Part shown: one piece after another, positions 12,133 through 18,531 of the stretch
How the letters are laid out: each line of letters begins with the position of its first letter
Numbering within the stretch: the stretch's first letter is position 1
DNA from: a virus
Direction: 5' to 3' (one strand)
Length of the DNA: 41,834 nt
Virus record (IMG/VR): IMGVR_UViG_3300047564_002222
Span: 1-41,834 of that record
Notes under the pieces: generated by a model
Database searches by the model: none
Told to the model about the DNA's origin: nothing
Seen by the model: the letters and a program-made list of their open reading frames with translations, nothing else
Made by a program: the position numbers and the translations under genes

Positions 12133-12180
12133 ATTATACTGCCCACATCAGGCGGTTTGGGAAGAACTGTACCACTTGTT
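12133..12180 (-). promoter_or_regulatory. Junction cassette inside the SprT-like gene 3' end
   Basis: GGACGGATCAACAAGTGGTACA, a variant gene-end element, is translated as part of the SprT-like protein. It is followed by a TATAAT box (complement 12133-12138) that contains its TAA stop. This promoter serves the nuclease-like and methyltransferase genes. Confidence 0.7.
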
Positions 12181-12610
12181 GATCCGTCCACCCATTCTTC
12201 TCAAACAAATACTCTAAGTATAGAGTTTCTTCTTGCTCTCGTGCCTCTATTTCATGTGGTTGATGCCAATAGTCGTACTTTTCAACAGGTTCTTTAGAGT
12301 AACACAATTTTCCGTATCGGAACCGCAGAGAACCGACTACCCACTGTCGCAGGTGGGTCAATTCATGCAAAAGAGTTTTTATATACAACTCCTTCTCCAT
12401 ATAAGTTTGAAGTTCAATCAGAAACTCACGAGGACGATAAGATTCGCCCACATAGTCACAATAACCATAAACCTGCTCACGTTTCAGACCACGATGAAGT
12501 ATTTCTACTTCAATCTTATGGCGTGGAAGGAATCGATTCAAAAACCAAGTGGTAACATCCTCACAGAGTAGTTTAGAATAACCATATCCAGAAGTTTGAA
12601 TGTAAGACAT
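12134..12610 (-). CDS. SprT-like zinc metallopeptidase (158 aa)
   Basis: HELTHLRQW near residue 83 provides the HExxH zinc motif, and HEIEAREQE about 35 residues later supplies the third ligand, as in SprT/Spartan-like and WSS1-like peptidases. No zinc-ribbon tail is visible. The last 20 residues are encoded by a gene-end element in which the stop is missing (DQQVVQFFPNRLMWAV). It precedes the nuclease/methyltransferase pair. A link to DNA-protein crosslink processing is a family-level suggestion only. Confidence 0.75.
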   Translation of the reverse strand: MSYIQTSGYGYSKLLCEDVTTWFLNRFLPRHKIEVEILHRGLKREQVYGYCDYVGESYRPREFLIELQTYMEKELYIKTLLHELTHLRQWVVGSLRFRYGKLCYSKEPVEKYDYWHQPHEIEAREQEETLYLEYLFEKNGWTDQQVVQFFPNRLMWAV

Positions 12611-12658
12611 TGCCCCCAGTGCATAAACAAAATGAATGAAGAGATGAAGATTAGTTTG

Positions 12659-12760
12659 TTAGTTGTCGTCATCCTTTTTGGTAAATTGCATTAATGCATA
12701 GTTAATGAAACTAGCGCCAATGGCAGCAATGAACCACCAGAAGAAAATAGAAGAAATCAT
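12659..12760 (-). CDS. Single-TM mini-protein (33 aa)
   Basis: The product MISSIFFWWFIAAIGASFIN... is one hydrophobic helix followed by a charged tail (KKDDDN). It is supported by an ATGA overlap with the gene before it. Small membrane proteins of this size can modulate host membranes; no homologue is recognised. Confidence 0.65.
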   Translation of the reverse strand: MISSIFFWWFIAAIGASFINYALMQFTKKDDDN

Positions 12761-13116
12761 CTTGCGTAAAGATAATTTCCTGCCCAATCGGCGTTCTCAA
12801 ACAACCATTCACGCTGCTCAATGATGCGGAGATCATAGCGAACACCTTTGGCGGGTGCTTTCCAAGATGCAGACTTGTAAACCTCACCAGTTTTCTTATC
12901 AATGAAGCAGTGAACAGAGCGACCACCAGCAGAATCAATCATAATGACCTTGTGATACTTGTTGCCAGACTCGAAGATGTAGTCATAACCATCAGGAGCA
13001 GCATCACGCAGAGCATCACAGAACATCCAAGTCCACTTAACAACATTCAGTTGAATAGTGTTCTGGGCATCACGTTGGGCACAGAAGGCGCTGAACTCTT
13101 TGTTGAGGGTAGGCAT
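12757..13116 (-). CDS. Conserved-looking phage protein (119 aa)
   Basis: The start at 13116 follows the TATAAT box at 13138. The product begins MPTLNKEFSAFCAQRDAQNT and contains YDYIFESGNKYHKVIMIDSA and FIDKKTGEVYKSASWKAPAK, segments I recall as well conserved in cyanophages. A beta-sheet fold is likely; function unknown. Confidence 0.8.
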   Translation of the reverse strand: MPTLNKEFSAFCAQRDAQNTIQLNVVKWTWMFCDALRDAAPDGYDYIFESGNKYHKVIMIDSAGGRSVHCFIDKKTGEVYKSASWKAPAKGVRYDLRIIEQREWLFENADWAGNYLYAR

Positions 13117-13137
13117 CGGTTGGTTGCGTATGTGCTT

Positions 13138-13193
13138 ATTATAGGGGCACCTAGGCACCCCTGAAAGGGTCAGTATGCCAGTTCGTGATCTGG
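13138..13193 (-). promoter_or_regulatory. Junction cassette before the 12757-13116 gene
   Basis: TGCCAG-ATCACGAA-CTGGCA forms a 6-bp stem within the end of the 13170-13295 gene. It is followed by a GGGGTGCCTAGGTGCCCC inverted repeat (13144-13162) and TATAAT (complement 13138-13143). Confidence 0.75.
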
Positions 13194-13295
13194 CACCCAG
13201 AAGTCATCATCATACAGGTATCCCATCCAATCTGCTGGTTCAGAACCATAGATTTCAATTTCCCGCAGTTCTTCAATCAGTTCGGACAGATCCAT
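13170..13295 (-). CDS. Acidic mini-protein (41 aa)
   Basis: The product MDLSELIEELREIEIYGSEP... ends DDDFWVPDHELAY. The last residues are encoded by a gene-end element read in frame. The leader TATAATGAAGAGGTAATTGAGGG supplies promoter and ribosome site. Confidence 0.7.
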   Translation of the reverse strand: MDLSELIEELREIEIYGSEPADWMGYLYDDDFWVPDHELAY

Positions 13296-13318
13296 AAGAA
13301 ACCCTCAATTACCTCTTC

Positions 13319-13375
13319 ATTATAGCAAAAAACCCGCTTTTTGAGGCGGGTCTTGTGCCAGTTTTCTAACTGTCC
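13319..13375 (-). terminator. Junction cassette with classic intrinsic terminator
   Basis: The minus strand shows CAGTT-AGAA-AACTG within the gene-end element (complement 13354-13363). A CCCGC/GCGGG stem with a T6 run (13327-13350) and TATAAT (complement 13319-13324) follow directly. This is the clearest example of element, terminator and promoter in one 57-base unit. Confidence 0.85.
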
Positions 13376-13588
13376 TTAATCATCATAAACTCTACACTCA
13401 AGTGCATCAGGATTAGCATCGCAATATAATTCAAGTGGTGTAGGATCGTGAGTATCTTCTGGATGATTTGCTTTATATGTCTTTAGTGCTTCTAATTCTT
13501 CTTCTGTATGTCTCCTAGATTGTGGAGAAATGGTAGGGTCACTCAGAAGATCCTCATCCTTCCGTATGTGTTGATTAATGTTGTCCAT
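13376..13588 (-). CDS. Small hypothetical protein (70 aa)
   Basis: The protein contains LLSDPTISPQSRRHTEEELE and ends LELYCDANPDALECRVYDD, recalled as common in cyanophages. Function is unknown. AATAAATA at 13610-13617 may be a late promoter for it. Confidence 0.75.
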   Translation of the reverse strand: MDNINQHIRKDEDLLSDPTISPQSRRHTEEELEALKTYKANHPEDTHDPTPLELYCDANPDALECRVYDD

Positions 13589-13609
13589 CGTTTTGTATCG
13601 TGTTGATAA

Positions 13610-13617
13610 TATTTATT
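13610..13617 (-). promoter_or_regulatory. Possible T4-type late promoter (AATAAATA)
   Basis: AATAAATA on the minus strand lies about 22 bases before the start of the 13376-13588 gene, matching the position of late promoters elsewhere in this window. Confidence 0.4.
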
Positions 13618-13794
13618 TTATCGTGGTGTGCAATCGCCTTTACCTTCCAAAGTTCTTACCATCAATTCGGCAAACTTTTCCATTTTTTCTGGAGAAACTG
13701 ATTGTGGACGATAAGTAATTGCATCTTTCAATGCCACCAACTCATTCCATTCATCTGTTGAAAGCACTTTGGTGCCAGTTTTTGCGAGAGTCAT
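13618..13794 (-). CDS. Small hypothetical protein (58 aa)
   Basis: The product begins MTLAKTGTKVLSTDEWNELV and ends VRTLEGKGDCTPR. It was found by reading the gap between two longer genes. The segment NELVALKDAITY is familiar from small phage proteins. The 84 bases from here to the next gene hold nothing clear. Confidence 0.7.
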   Translation of the reverse strand: MTLAKTGTKVLSTDEWNELVALKDAITYRPQSVSPEKMEKFAELMVRTLEGKGDCTPR

Positions 13795-13878
13795 AAGTTT
13801 CTTGCGATGTGTCCTAATGTTAGCATTTCATCATATTAATATCTAGAAACTTAATGATTTCTTCGGGATTGCTTTACA

Positions 13879-14241
13879 CTACTTAATGAATTTATCAAGA
13901 GCATCAAGGTCATCTTTCAACTCTTGCTCTCTTTTTTGATCGTGATAATAAGACCAGAGGGCATTGTGAACTTCCATAAGGTTGTCAATCCAGAAACCCG
14001 AAGGATAGATTCCTAGAGCATCCATAAGACCCCGATGAGAGGTGCCTTCTGATTCTGCCTTACACATAATATGACAGATTGCCTGAACCATATCAAGTTT
14101 GTCCTCTTCGGAAAGCATAAAATACTTTCCTACTGCTCGTTGCTTTGCTTCTTCAGTTTCTTTTTGAAGTTGTTTGCAAGCATCAGAATCCCACCACTCT
14201 TGGAGAGATTTTCCAAATTCATTAGGTTGCTTTTCAGTCAT
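13879..14241 (-). CDS. Conserved-looking phage protein (120 aa)
   Basis: The protein contains LSEEDKLDMVQAICHIMCKA and ESEGTSHRGLMDALGIYPSG, recalled from many cyanophages, and is helical. Start choice: the ATG at 14241 overlaps the previous TGA (TGATG); a GTG three bases earlier is also possible. Function unknown. Confidence 0.8.
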   Translation of the reverse strand: MTEKQPNEFGKSLQEWWDSDACKQLQKETEEAKQRAVGKYFMLSEEDKLDMVQAICHIMCKAESEGTSHRGLMDALGIYPSGFWIDNLMEVHNALWSYYHDQKREQELKDDLDALDKFIK

Positions 14242-14465
14242 CACTCTCCAAACATAGTACCAAAGAATCCAGAATCTCCTGGTTTACGATTTTCCAATTT
14301 ATCCAAAAGACTATCAGTGCTCTGTAGCGTTTCAATACGTGAAATCATATCAGCAATTACACTACAAACCATTGGACGTTCTTGACGTGCAGCATAAGCG
14401 AGAGCATTCCGCAAACTTGCTTCCGCTTCTTTCAGACTAGTTTCAACAGATTCACTTAATGCCAT
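14241..14465 (-). CDS. Conserved-looking phage protein (74 aa)
   Basis: The product begins MALSESVETSLKEAEASLRN and ends KLENRKPGDSGFFGTMFGE, a helical protein with a Gly-rich tail. It is probably translated together with its downstream neighbour. Confidence 0.8.
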   Translation of the reverse strand: MALSESVETSLKEAEASLRNALAYAARQERPMVCSVIADMISRIETLQSTDSLLDKLENRKPGDSGFFGTMFGE

Positions 14466-14625
14466 TTAATCGATCCTCACATTTAGTATAAAAAATCCCG
14501 TTTACATAACAGGACTTTCCAGGTTCATAATACTTTATCACAGGTGGTTTGGGTGTGTCAACAACACAAACCACACCTGTACCATATATTAGTCCATTCA
14601 GACAAGCATTGATGATATTAACCAT
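14452..14625 (-). CDS. Small hypothetical protein (57 aa)
   Basis: The product begins MVNIINACLNGLIYGTGVVC and has four cysteines in total. Its start overlaps the preceding stop (TAATG) and its end overlaps the next start by 14 bases. Some export or membrane association is possible from the hydrophobic start. Confidence 0.65.
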   Translation of the reverse strand: MVNIINACLNGLIYGTGVVCVVDTPKPPVIKYYEPGKSCYVNGIFYTKCEDRLNGIK

Positions 14626-15446
14626 TAACACTCATCAATTCCAATAGTTTCCCTAATCCAAAATCCATCATCAGTCATAGTCCATCCATCTGCAATCATT
14701 TCATCATAGGTTTTTGTTTTTGCTAATTTATTACCTTCAACCCAAGATGGCGAATTATTAACTTTTTTAAGGAAATAAGAACCATTTCCTTGATCTACCC
14801 ACTCAATAGTATCACCTTCTTTTAGATTTGCTGCTTCCATCAAATCATCGGGAAAAAATACAAAATATTCACCACTTGCACCATCCGCTTCAACAGGAAG
14901 TTGCCACTTTACAACTTTATCCCTTTTAGCATCAAGTTGTGCCCGCTTATCATAATACTCTGCTTCACGCAGATTATATTCACGACACTTTTGTTTTTCT
15001 TGATCTGATGCTGCTTTGTCGCACATCGCATTCAGTTCTTCTTCAGAATACCGAAGTGCTTCCATATCACTATGTCCCCAAGGAGGCATAACATCCTCTA
15101 CTTTTTTAGTGTGTTTGGAATGTTCTTCAGGATAATAATTTTCTTCCCAGAAATCATTCCACGCTTTTTGACACTTGGAAGACTTATCATCTTTATCGCA
15201 TACAAAATTTTCTTTTTTCTCAACATACTCATCGTATGCTGGAATATGTCCTTTTCCATTGCCATTCAGCAGTGCAAGAAGTTCATAACAGCGAGAAGTC
15301 TGATTTTTATAACAATAATAGTTGTCTTCAACTACTTTACGAATACAATCATAAATTTCTTGTGGAGATGCTTCTGCGGAGTTTAGAGCATCTTCAACCC
15401 ATTTTTCAAGATTTTCAAGAGAATACTTCTTGTAATTAAAGTCCAT
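14625..15446 (-). CDS. Protein with AbrB-like C-terminal region (273 aa)
   Basis: The N-terminal half is helical and acidic (NLEKWVEDALNSAEASPQEI, CYELLALLNGNGKGHIPAYD). Residues about 185-232 (VVKWQLPVEADGASGEYFVF ... GDTIEWVDQGNGSYFLKKV) resemble the swapped-hairpin AbrB/MazE DNA-binding fold. The arrangement recalls a common cyanophage hypothetical. A role as a DNA-binding regulator is only suggested. The start lies 11 bases inside the end of the preceding gene. Confidence 0.7.
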   Translation of the reverse strand: MDFNYKKYSLENLEKWVEDALNSAEASPQEIYDCIRKVVEDNYYCYKNQTSRCYELLALLNGNGKGHIPAYDEYVEKKENFVCDKDDKSSKCQKAWNDFWEENYYPEEHSKHTKKVEDVMPPWGHSDMEALRYSEEELNAMCDKAASDQEKQKCREYNLREAEYYDKRAQLDAKRDKVVKWQLPVEADGASGEYFVFFPDDLMEAANLKEGDTIEWVDQGNGSYFLKKVNNSPSWVEGNKLAKTKTYDEMIADGWTMTDDGFWIRETIGIDEC

Positions 15447-15618
15447 TGAGATGATCCTCGATTGCTTGGTCCATAATAACCTGAACTTCCTTTGATGTCA
15501 ACCCATTCAACCATTTCCAATTTGGGTCTTGTGGGTCCCAATCCATTGTAAAAGACCCATCTTCATTTTGTGTTATCTTCAGAGAATCATTCTCTGGGTT
15601 TAGGTTTGGAGCATTCAT
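15436..15618 (-). CDS. Small hypothetical protein (60 aa)
   Basis: The protein contains DSLKITQNEDGSFTMDWDPQ and WKWLNGLTSKEVQVIM, a small beta-hairpin plus helix. The same kind of NGDGSFxxxW segment occurs in the AbrB-like region of the next gene (QGNGSYFLKKV), suggesting related folds. Confidence 0.75.
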   Translation of the reverse strand: MNAPNLNPENDSLKITQNEDGSFTMDWDPQDPNWKWLNGLTSKEVQVIMDQAIEDHLNGL

Positions 15619-15790
15619 TACAGTAATAACTAAATCCGTCTCTAAAATACTTTACTTTTTGAAAATTATCTTCACTAAGTGGTTTTATTGTACCACACTT
15701 ATCACAAATCCTTGTCTTTTTTGATGGACTTTCGGATTCGTTTGAGTTCTTTAAGTTCAGTCTTAATATTTTTGTAAGCAGTGTCAGCAT
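15587..15790 (-). CDS. Zinc-ribbon fragment, start uncertain
   Basis: The C-terminal part carries CDKCGTIKPLSEDNF...YYCNECSK, two CxxC pairs typical of the zinc ribbon that precedes HNH nuclease domains in phage endonucleases. The frame overlaps the 15702-15881 gene by most of its N-terminal half, and no good start lies in the non-overlapping part. It may begin at an unusual codon or be a remnant of a homing endonuclease. Confidence 0.45.
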   Translation of the reverse strand: MLTLLTKILRLNLKNSNESESPSKKTRICDKCGTIKPLSEDNFQKVKYFRDGFSYYCNECSKPKPRE

Positions 15791-15881
15791 CTAATTTTCC
15801 TCCCATTTCAAGGGCAATGATAATATCTACTCTAGTACCAAAATGTGCAAGTGCTTTTTCAAAATTATCTAGGTCATACAT
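15702..15881 (-). CDS. Small basic-tailed hypothetical protein (59 aa)
   Basis: The start at 15881 overlaps the preceding stop by 8 bases. The product begins MYDLDNFEKALAHFGTRVDI and ends in a Lys/Arg-rich helix (ELKRIRKSIKKDKDL). Confidence 0.75.
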   Translation of the reverse strand: MYDLDNFEKALAHFGTRVDIIIALEMGGKLDADTAYKNIKTELKELKRIRKSIKKDKDL

Positions 15882-16089
15882 CGTAATCAATCCTACAACG
15901 TTCTGCAAGAATATCTATGCGAGCATCTAAAGAGTTCTCCATCTCATACAAAGCATTAGACAAACCTACATTTTCTTCTTCCAATACTTTGATACGATCT
16001 TCAAGTTCTTGCAACTTTTGGTGAATTATATCATTGGGAAGAGGTTCAGGAAATCCCCACTTCTTTTGAAACCAGTTTGGGTCGCTCAT
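15874..16089 (-). CDS. Coiled-coil protein (71 aa)
   Basis: A Trp/Pro-rich start (MSDPNWFQKKWGFPEPLPND) is followed by a heptad-like coiled coil (KLQELEDRIKVLEEENVGLS). It may oligomerise. Function unknown. Confidence 0.75.
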   Translation of the reverse strand: MSDPNWFQKKWGFPEPLPNDIIHQKLQELEDRIKVLEEENVGLSNALYEMENSLDARIDILAERCRIDYDV

Positions 16090-16220
16090 AATCCAACAGA
16101 CCTCAGATAATTTTGATATGCCATAAATCGTTGAAGAGATGGAGTGACTCCAAGACTTTCACAACACCTTATGTAAGATATAAATTCGTACCAGGGCGCT
16201 GTTGAGTCTGTGTCACTCAC
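16086..16220 (-). CDS. Small hypothetical protein (44 aa), GTG start
   Basis: The GTG overlaps the upstream TGA (GTGA) and the stop overlaps the next ATG (ATGA). The product begins (M)SDTDSTAPWYEFISYIRCC. A GGGGGG stretch lies just upstream. Confidence 0.7.
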   Translation of the reverse strand: MSDTDSTAPWYEFISYIRCCESLGVTPSLQRFMAYQNYLRSVGL

Positions 16221-16426
16221 AATTTACCCCCCACTGTGCCTTCATAATTTTTGGATTCAGGGAAACCCTCTTGTTTCCATTTAAGATAAGCACGGGTTGC
16301 TGATATACACTGCTCTTCAGTGAGAGATGTGACCAACCCATTTCCTTCAAGATCCTTTGAGTCCCAGAGTCCATATCGTTTTTGCTCCACATAAAAGCAG
16401 TCGTCAATTAGTTTCTTTTCGCTCAT
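16217..16426 (-). CDS. Small hypothetical protein (69 aa)
   Basis: The product begins MSEKKLIDDCFYVEQKRYGL and ends FPESKNYEGTVGGKL. This frame was chosen over an overlapping one because it is coupled to genes on both sides. Confidence 0.7.
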   Translation of the reverse strand: MSEKKLIDDCFYVEQKRYGLWDSKDLEGNGLVTSLTEEQCISATRAYLKWKQEGFPESKNYEGTVGGKL

Positions 16427-16535
16427 TTACTTGCTTTACAGTTTCGTGAAGTTGTTTCAGTGCCTCAATGGTTTCAGGAGTTTCTTCAAAACTCCAGGAG
16501 TTGTTGTTTTTATCTACAAATGTGCGCTCAGTCAT
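16404..16535 (-). CDS. Mini-protein (43 aa)
   Basis: The product begins MTERTFVDKNNNSWSFEETP and ends in a charged helix. It overlaps the next gene by 23 bases and the previous one by 8. Confidence 0.65.
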   Translation of the reverse strand: MTERTFVDKNNNSWSFEETPETIEALKQLHETVKQVNERKETN

Positions 16536-16734
16536 ACTTATAACTCAGTTGAATGTCTTTCTTTTTAAGATTGTATCGGTCAATGTGCTTTTTACGATGT
16601 TCTTCACTCTGAAAATAGCACTTACGGGTTTCTTTTCCGTCTGTATGAATCAATTTATAAGGGAATTGGTCAAATGGAAATTCTTCTTCCCTATTTTGAG
16701 AAACCGTTGGTTCACTTTTCTTTGGTCGTCCCAT
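16528..16734 (-). CDS. Small basic hypothetical protein (68 aa)
   Basis: The protein starts MGRPKKSEPTVSQNREEEFP, an AT-hook-like GRPKK motif, and contains CYFQSEEHRKKHIDRYNLKK. DNA or RNA binding is possible but not shown. Confidence 0.75.
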   Translation of the reverse strand: MGRPKKSEPTVSQNREEEFPFDQFPYKLIHTDGKETRKCYFQSEEHRKKHIDRYNLKKKDIQLSYKYD

Positions 16735-16736
16735 AA

Positions 16737-16898
16737 TCAGGTTGGTTGCTCTACTCGTTGAGTATACACGGTATCAAACAGTTCGTCAAGTATCTCATTA
16801 CATTCTTGATACTCTAGACTATTCAGCACGGTTTTTTCAATCTGATGCCGTCGCACAGCAGTATAGATGAGTTTGTATTGTTCTTGTGTAAAATTCAT
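16737..16898 (-). CDS. Small hypothetical protein (53 aa)
   Basis: The product begins MNFTQEQYKLIYTAVRRHQI and is helical. Its ATG overlaps the upstream TAA (TAATG). Confidence 0.75.
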   Translation of the reverse strand: MNFTQEQYKLIYTAVRRHQIEKTVLNSLEYQECNEILDELFDTVYTQRVEQPT

Positions 16899-17068
16899 TA
16901 ATCGTAAAGATTTTGTTCGTGTTGTAGTTTATCTAGGTAATAATAAATGGTCCGTTCGGAATATTCAAACTCATTGAATCTTTGTGGATTTTTACTTTCC
17001 ATTTTGGTAAGCATATTAATCCAATCATAATGATGATTAATCACCATTCCATAATGTTCATCATTCAT
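16898..17068 (-). CDS. Small hypothetical protein (56 aa)
   Basis: The product begins MNDEHYGMVINHHYDWINML and ends YYYLDKLQHEQNLYD. It lies one base after the upstream stop and is coupled to the next gene. Confidence 0.75.
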   Translation of the reverse strand: MNDEHYGMVINHHYDWINMLTKMESKNPQRFNEFEYSERTIYYYLDKLQHEQNLYD

Positions 17069-17069
17069 T

Positions 17070-17246
17070 TTACTTTAAATGCTTTGGTTTTTCAGTATCA
17101 AACTGATAAAATTTAACGTCTTTCATATCAAGACACATACGAATTGTAGTATGTTCTCTTTGTTCTCTTGGTGTTCCACGATACAAATGTCTGCGTTGGT
17201 ATGCACAACACCAAATGTTATAAAAGATTTTAGATTTTTCATTCAT
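17070..17246 (-). CDS. Small basic hypothetical protein (58 aa)
   Basis: The start at 17246 gives an ATGA overlap. The product begins MNEKSKIFYNIWCCAYQRRH and is rich in Arg and His. Function unknown. Confidence 0.7.
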   Translation of the reverse strand: MNEKSKIFYNIWCCAYQRRHLYRGTPREQREHTTIRMCLDMKDVKFYQFDTEKPKHLK

Positions 17247-17455
17247 TCTTCCCAAGGACATTTTTTGTTCATAATCTCTTTGAATCTTTCTACTGCTTTT
17301 GGGTCTGGGGGTCTGTTGATTACTTCAACTAAAGCATCATATGCCTCTTTAGAAACATACACTTTTTGGGGTTTCATCCCAAGATGTTTGAGGCATTTTC
17401 TTTCGTATTGCCAGTCCTTGTACTTATACCATAAAGACAATAAAAGATTTCTCAT
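17243..17455 (-). CDS. Small protein resembling a TacA/DUF1778-type C-terminus (70 aa)
   Basis: The segment VYVSKEAYDALVEVINRPPD followed by PKAVERFKEIMNKKCPWEE resembles the C-terminal tail of DUF1778-type antitoxins. No acetyltransferase toxin lies nearby. The N-terminal part has a helical basic region. An ATG at 17467 is the alternative start; 17455 gives the usual ATGA overlap. Confidence 0.6.
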   Translation of the reverse strand: MRNLLLSLWYKYKDWQYERKCLKHLGMKPQKVYVSKEAYDALVEVINRPPDPKAVERFKEIMNKKCPWEE

Positions 17456-17751
17456 TTCTTCGTCCAAGAATACTCATACATCTGCATATAACCATCGTTT
17501 AATTCTGACCACATTGCATAAGGAAGTTTATAAGAATACTTCTTATCTCTCATCCAATAAGTCCACGCTTCCCAAGCATTTGCTATACCTTGAAATCCCC
17601 AGATAAAGTGTCTCCACTTCTCATTATCATACACCCAATCGTTGTTAGTATCAAATGGGTTCCACCTGAATTGAGGTTCAAAATCACCATCATAGCAGTA
17701 ACGATTATACTGCTTACGAGTCCAGTTCTTGTATCGTTGAAGAAGATTCAT
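17452..17751 (-). CDS. Trp/Tyr-rich hypothetical protein (99 aa)
   Basis: The protein begins MNLLQRYKNWTRKQYNRYCY and holds many aromatic residues (WRHFIWGFQGIANAWEAWTY). Function is unknown. It is the first gene of a run starting from the TATAAT box at 17775. Confidence 0.75.
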   Translation of the reverse strand: MNLLQRYKNWTRKQYNRYCYDGDFEPQFRWNPFDTNNDWVYDNEKWRHFIWGFQGIANAWEAWTYWMRDKKYSYKLPYAMWSELNDGYMQMYEYSWTKK

Positions 17752-17774
17752 AAGATGGTTGAATTCATAAGAGT

Positions 17775-17829
17775 ATTATAGCAGGTTTTTGAGGGTTCTG
17801 GTGGGGTCTTGTGCCAGTTTGAAAAGTGG
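17775..17829 (-). promoter_or_regulatory. Junction cassette after the adhesin module
   Basis: After the TAA of the LamG gene comes CACTTTTCAAACTGGCACA (element complement 17810-17819), a GACCCCACCAG..CTCAAAAACC stretch without a strong stem, then TATAAT (complement 17775-17780). Confidence 0.7.
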
Positions 17830-18531
17830 TTAGATTCCGAACCTACTGCGATTTGCGTTGAAGTTTTGTTGGATTTCTGCTGCTGTGAGTGCTCTGTCAT
17901 AAACAACTACAGAAGAAGCATTTGCATTTAAATAATTTGTTAAATGCCTCAGTCCTCCAAAATTATTTGTAGAACTTTTTACTGAATAAGAACCAGTAAA
18001 TCCATCAGTGCATTCTAATACACCATTTACATATAATTTAACTTGATTAGCAGGAGCATCTCTAACACCAATTATATAATACCAATTATTTAATGATAAT
18101 GATTTAGAAGTTCCAAGTAATTGTTGCCCATCACCACCACTTCCTCTAATATAAATGAAAGTATTTGTTCCAGAATTATTAAAAGCAATAGCAAAAAATG
18201 GGGTTGTGATATTTTCAGTATAATTTCCAAATAAAAAGAAATTTGAAGTTGTTGAGGCATTTACTTTTACAAACCCACCCCAAGTGAAAGAAGTATTTGC
18301 ATCACCAATAGAACTTAAAGAAGTAGAAAACCAATCATTAGACCCATCAAAAGCAATACTCCCACCATTCGTACTACTATAAGTCGGTCCATTTGTAAGA
18401 GTTCCAGTATTACTATTACCACTCAAATCAGTCCAAGTGGTTCCAGAACCAGGATAAGAAAGACTATCTGCAGCATCTAGACATAATACTAATCCATCTG
18501 TAATTACTCCAGGACCGTGCGAAAGTGCCAT
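17830..18531 (-). CDS. LamG/concanavalin-like tail-fibre protein (233 aa)
   Basis: The N-terminal tag MALSHGPGVITDGLVLCLDA is followed by the LamG-type lectin fold in one piece (WTDLSGNSNTGTLTNG, SIAFDGSNDWFS, VKLYVNGV). The C-terminus VVYDRALTAAEIQQNFNANR is shared with the next two fibre genes. It probably forms part of a fibre or adhesin that binds host surface sugars. It represents the uninterrupted version of a fold that carries inserts in the paralogues at 18531-19760 and 20747-22276. Confidence 0.85.
   Translation of the reverse strand: MALSHGPGVITDGLVLCLDAADSLSYPGSGTTWTDLSGNSNTGTLTNGPTYSSTNGGSIAFDGSNDWFSTSLSSIGDANTSFTWGGFVKVNASTTSNFFLFGNYTENITTPFFAIAFNNSGTNTFIYIRGSGGDGQQLLGTSKSLSLNNWYYIIGVRDAPANQVKLYVNGVLECTDGFTGSYSVKSSTNNFGGLRHLTNYLNANASSVVVYDRALTAAEIQQNFNANRSRFGI

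Noticed and set aside
13750-13765. Gene-end element inside the 13618-13794 gene (AACTGGCACC near the start)
   Set aside because: It lies at the beginning of the gene and lacks the downstream terminator and -10, so it is probably chance.
16213-16407. Alternative frame overlapping 16217-16426
   Set aside because: It is not coupled to neighbours, whereas the chosen frame overlaps the next gene start by GTGA.
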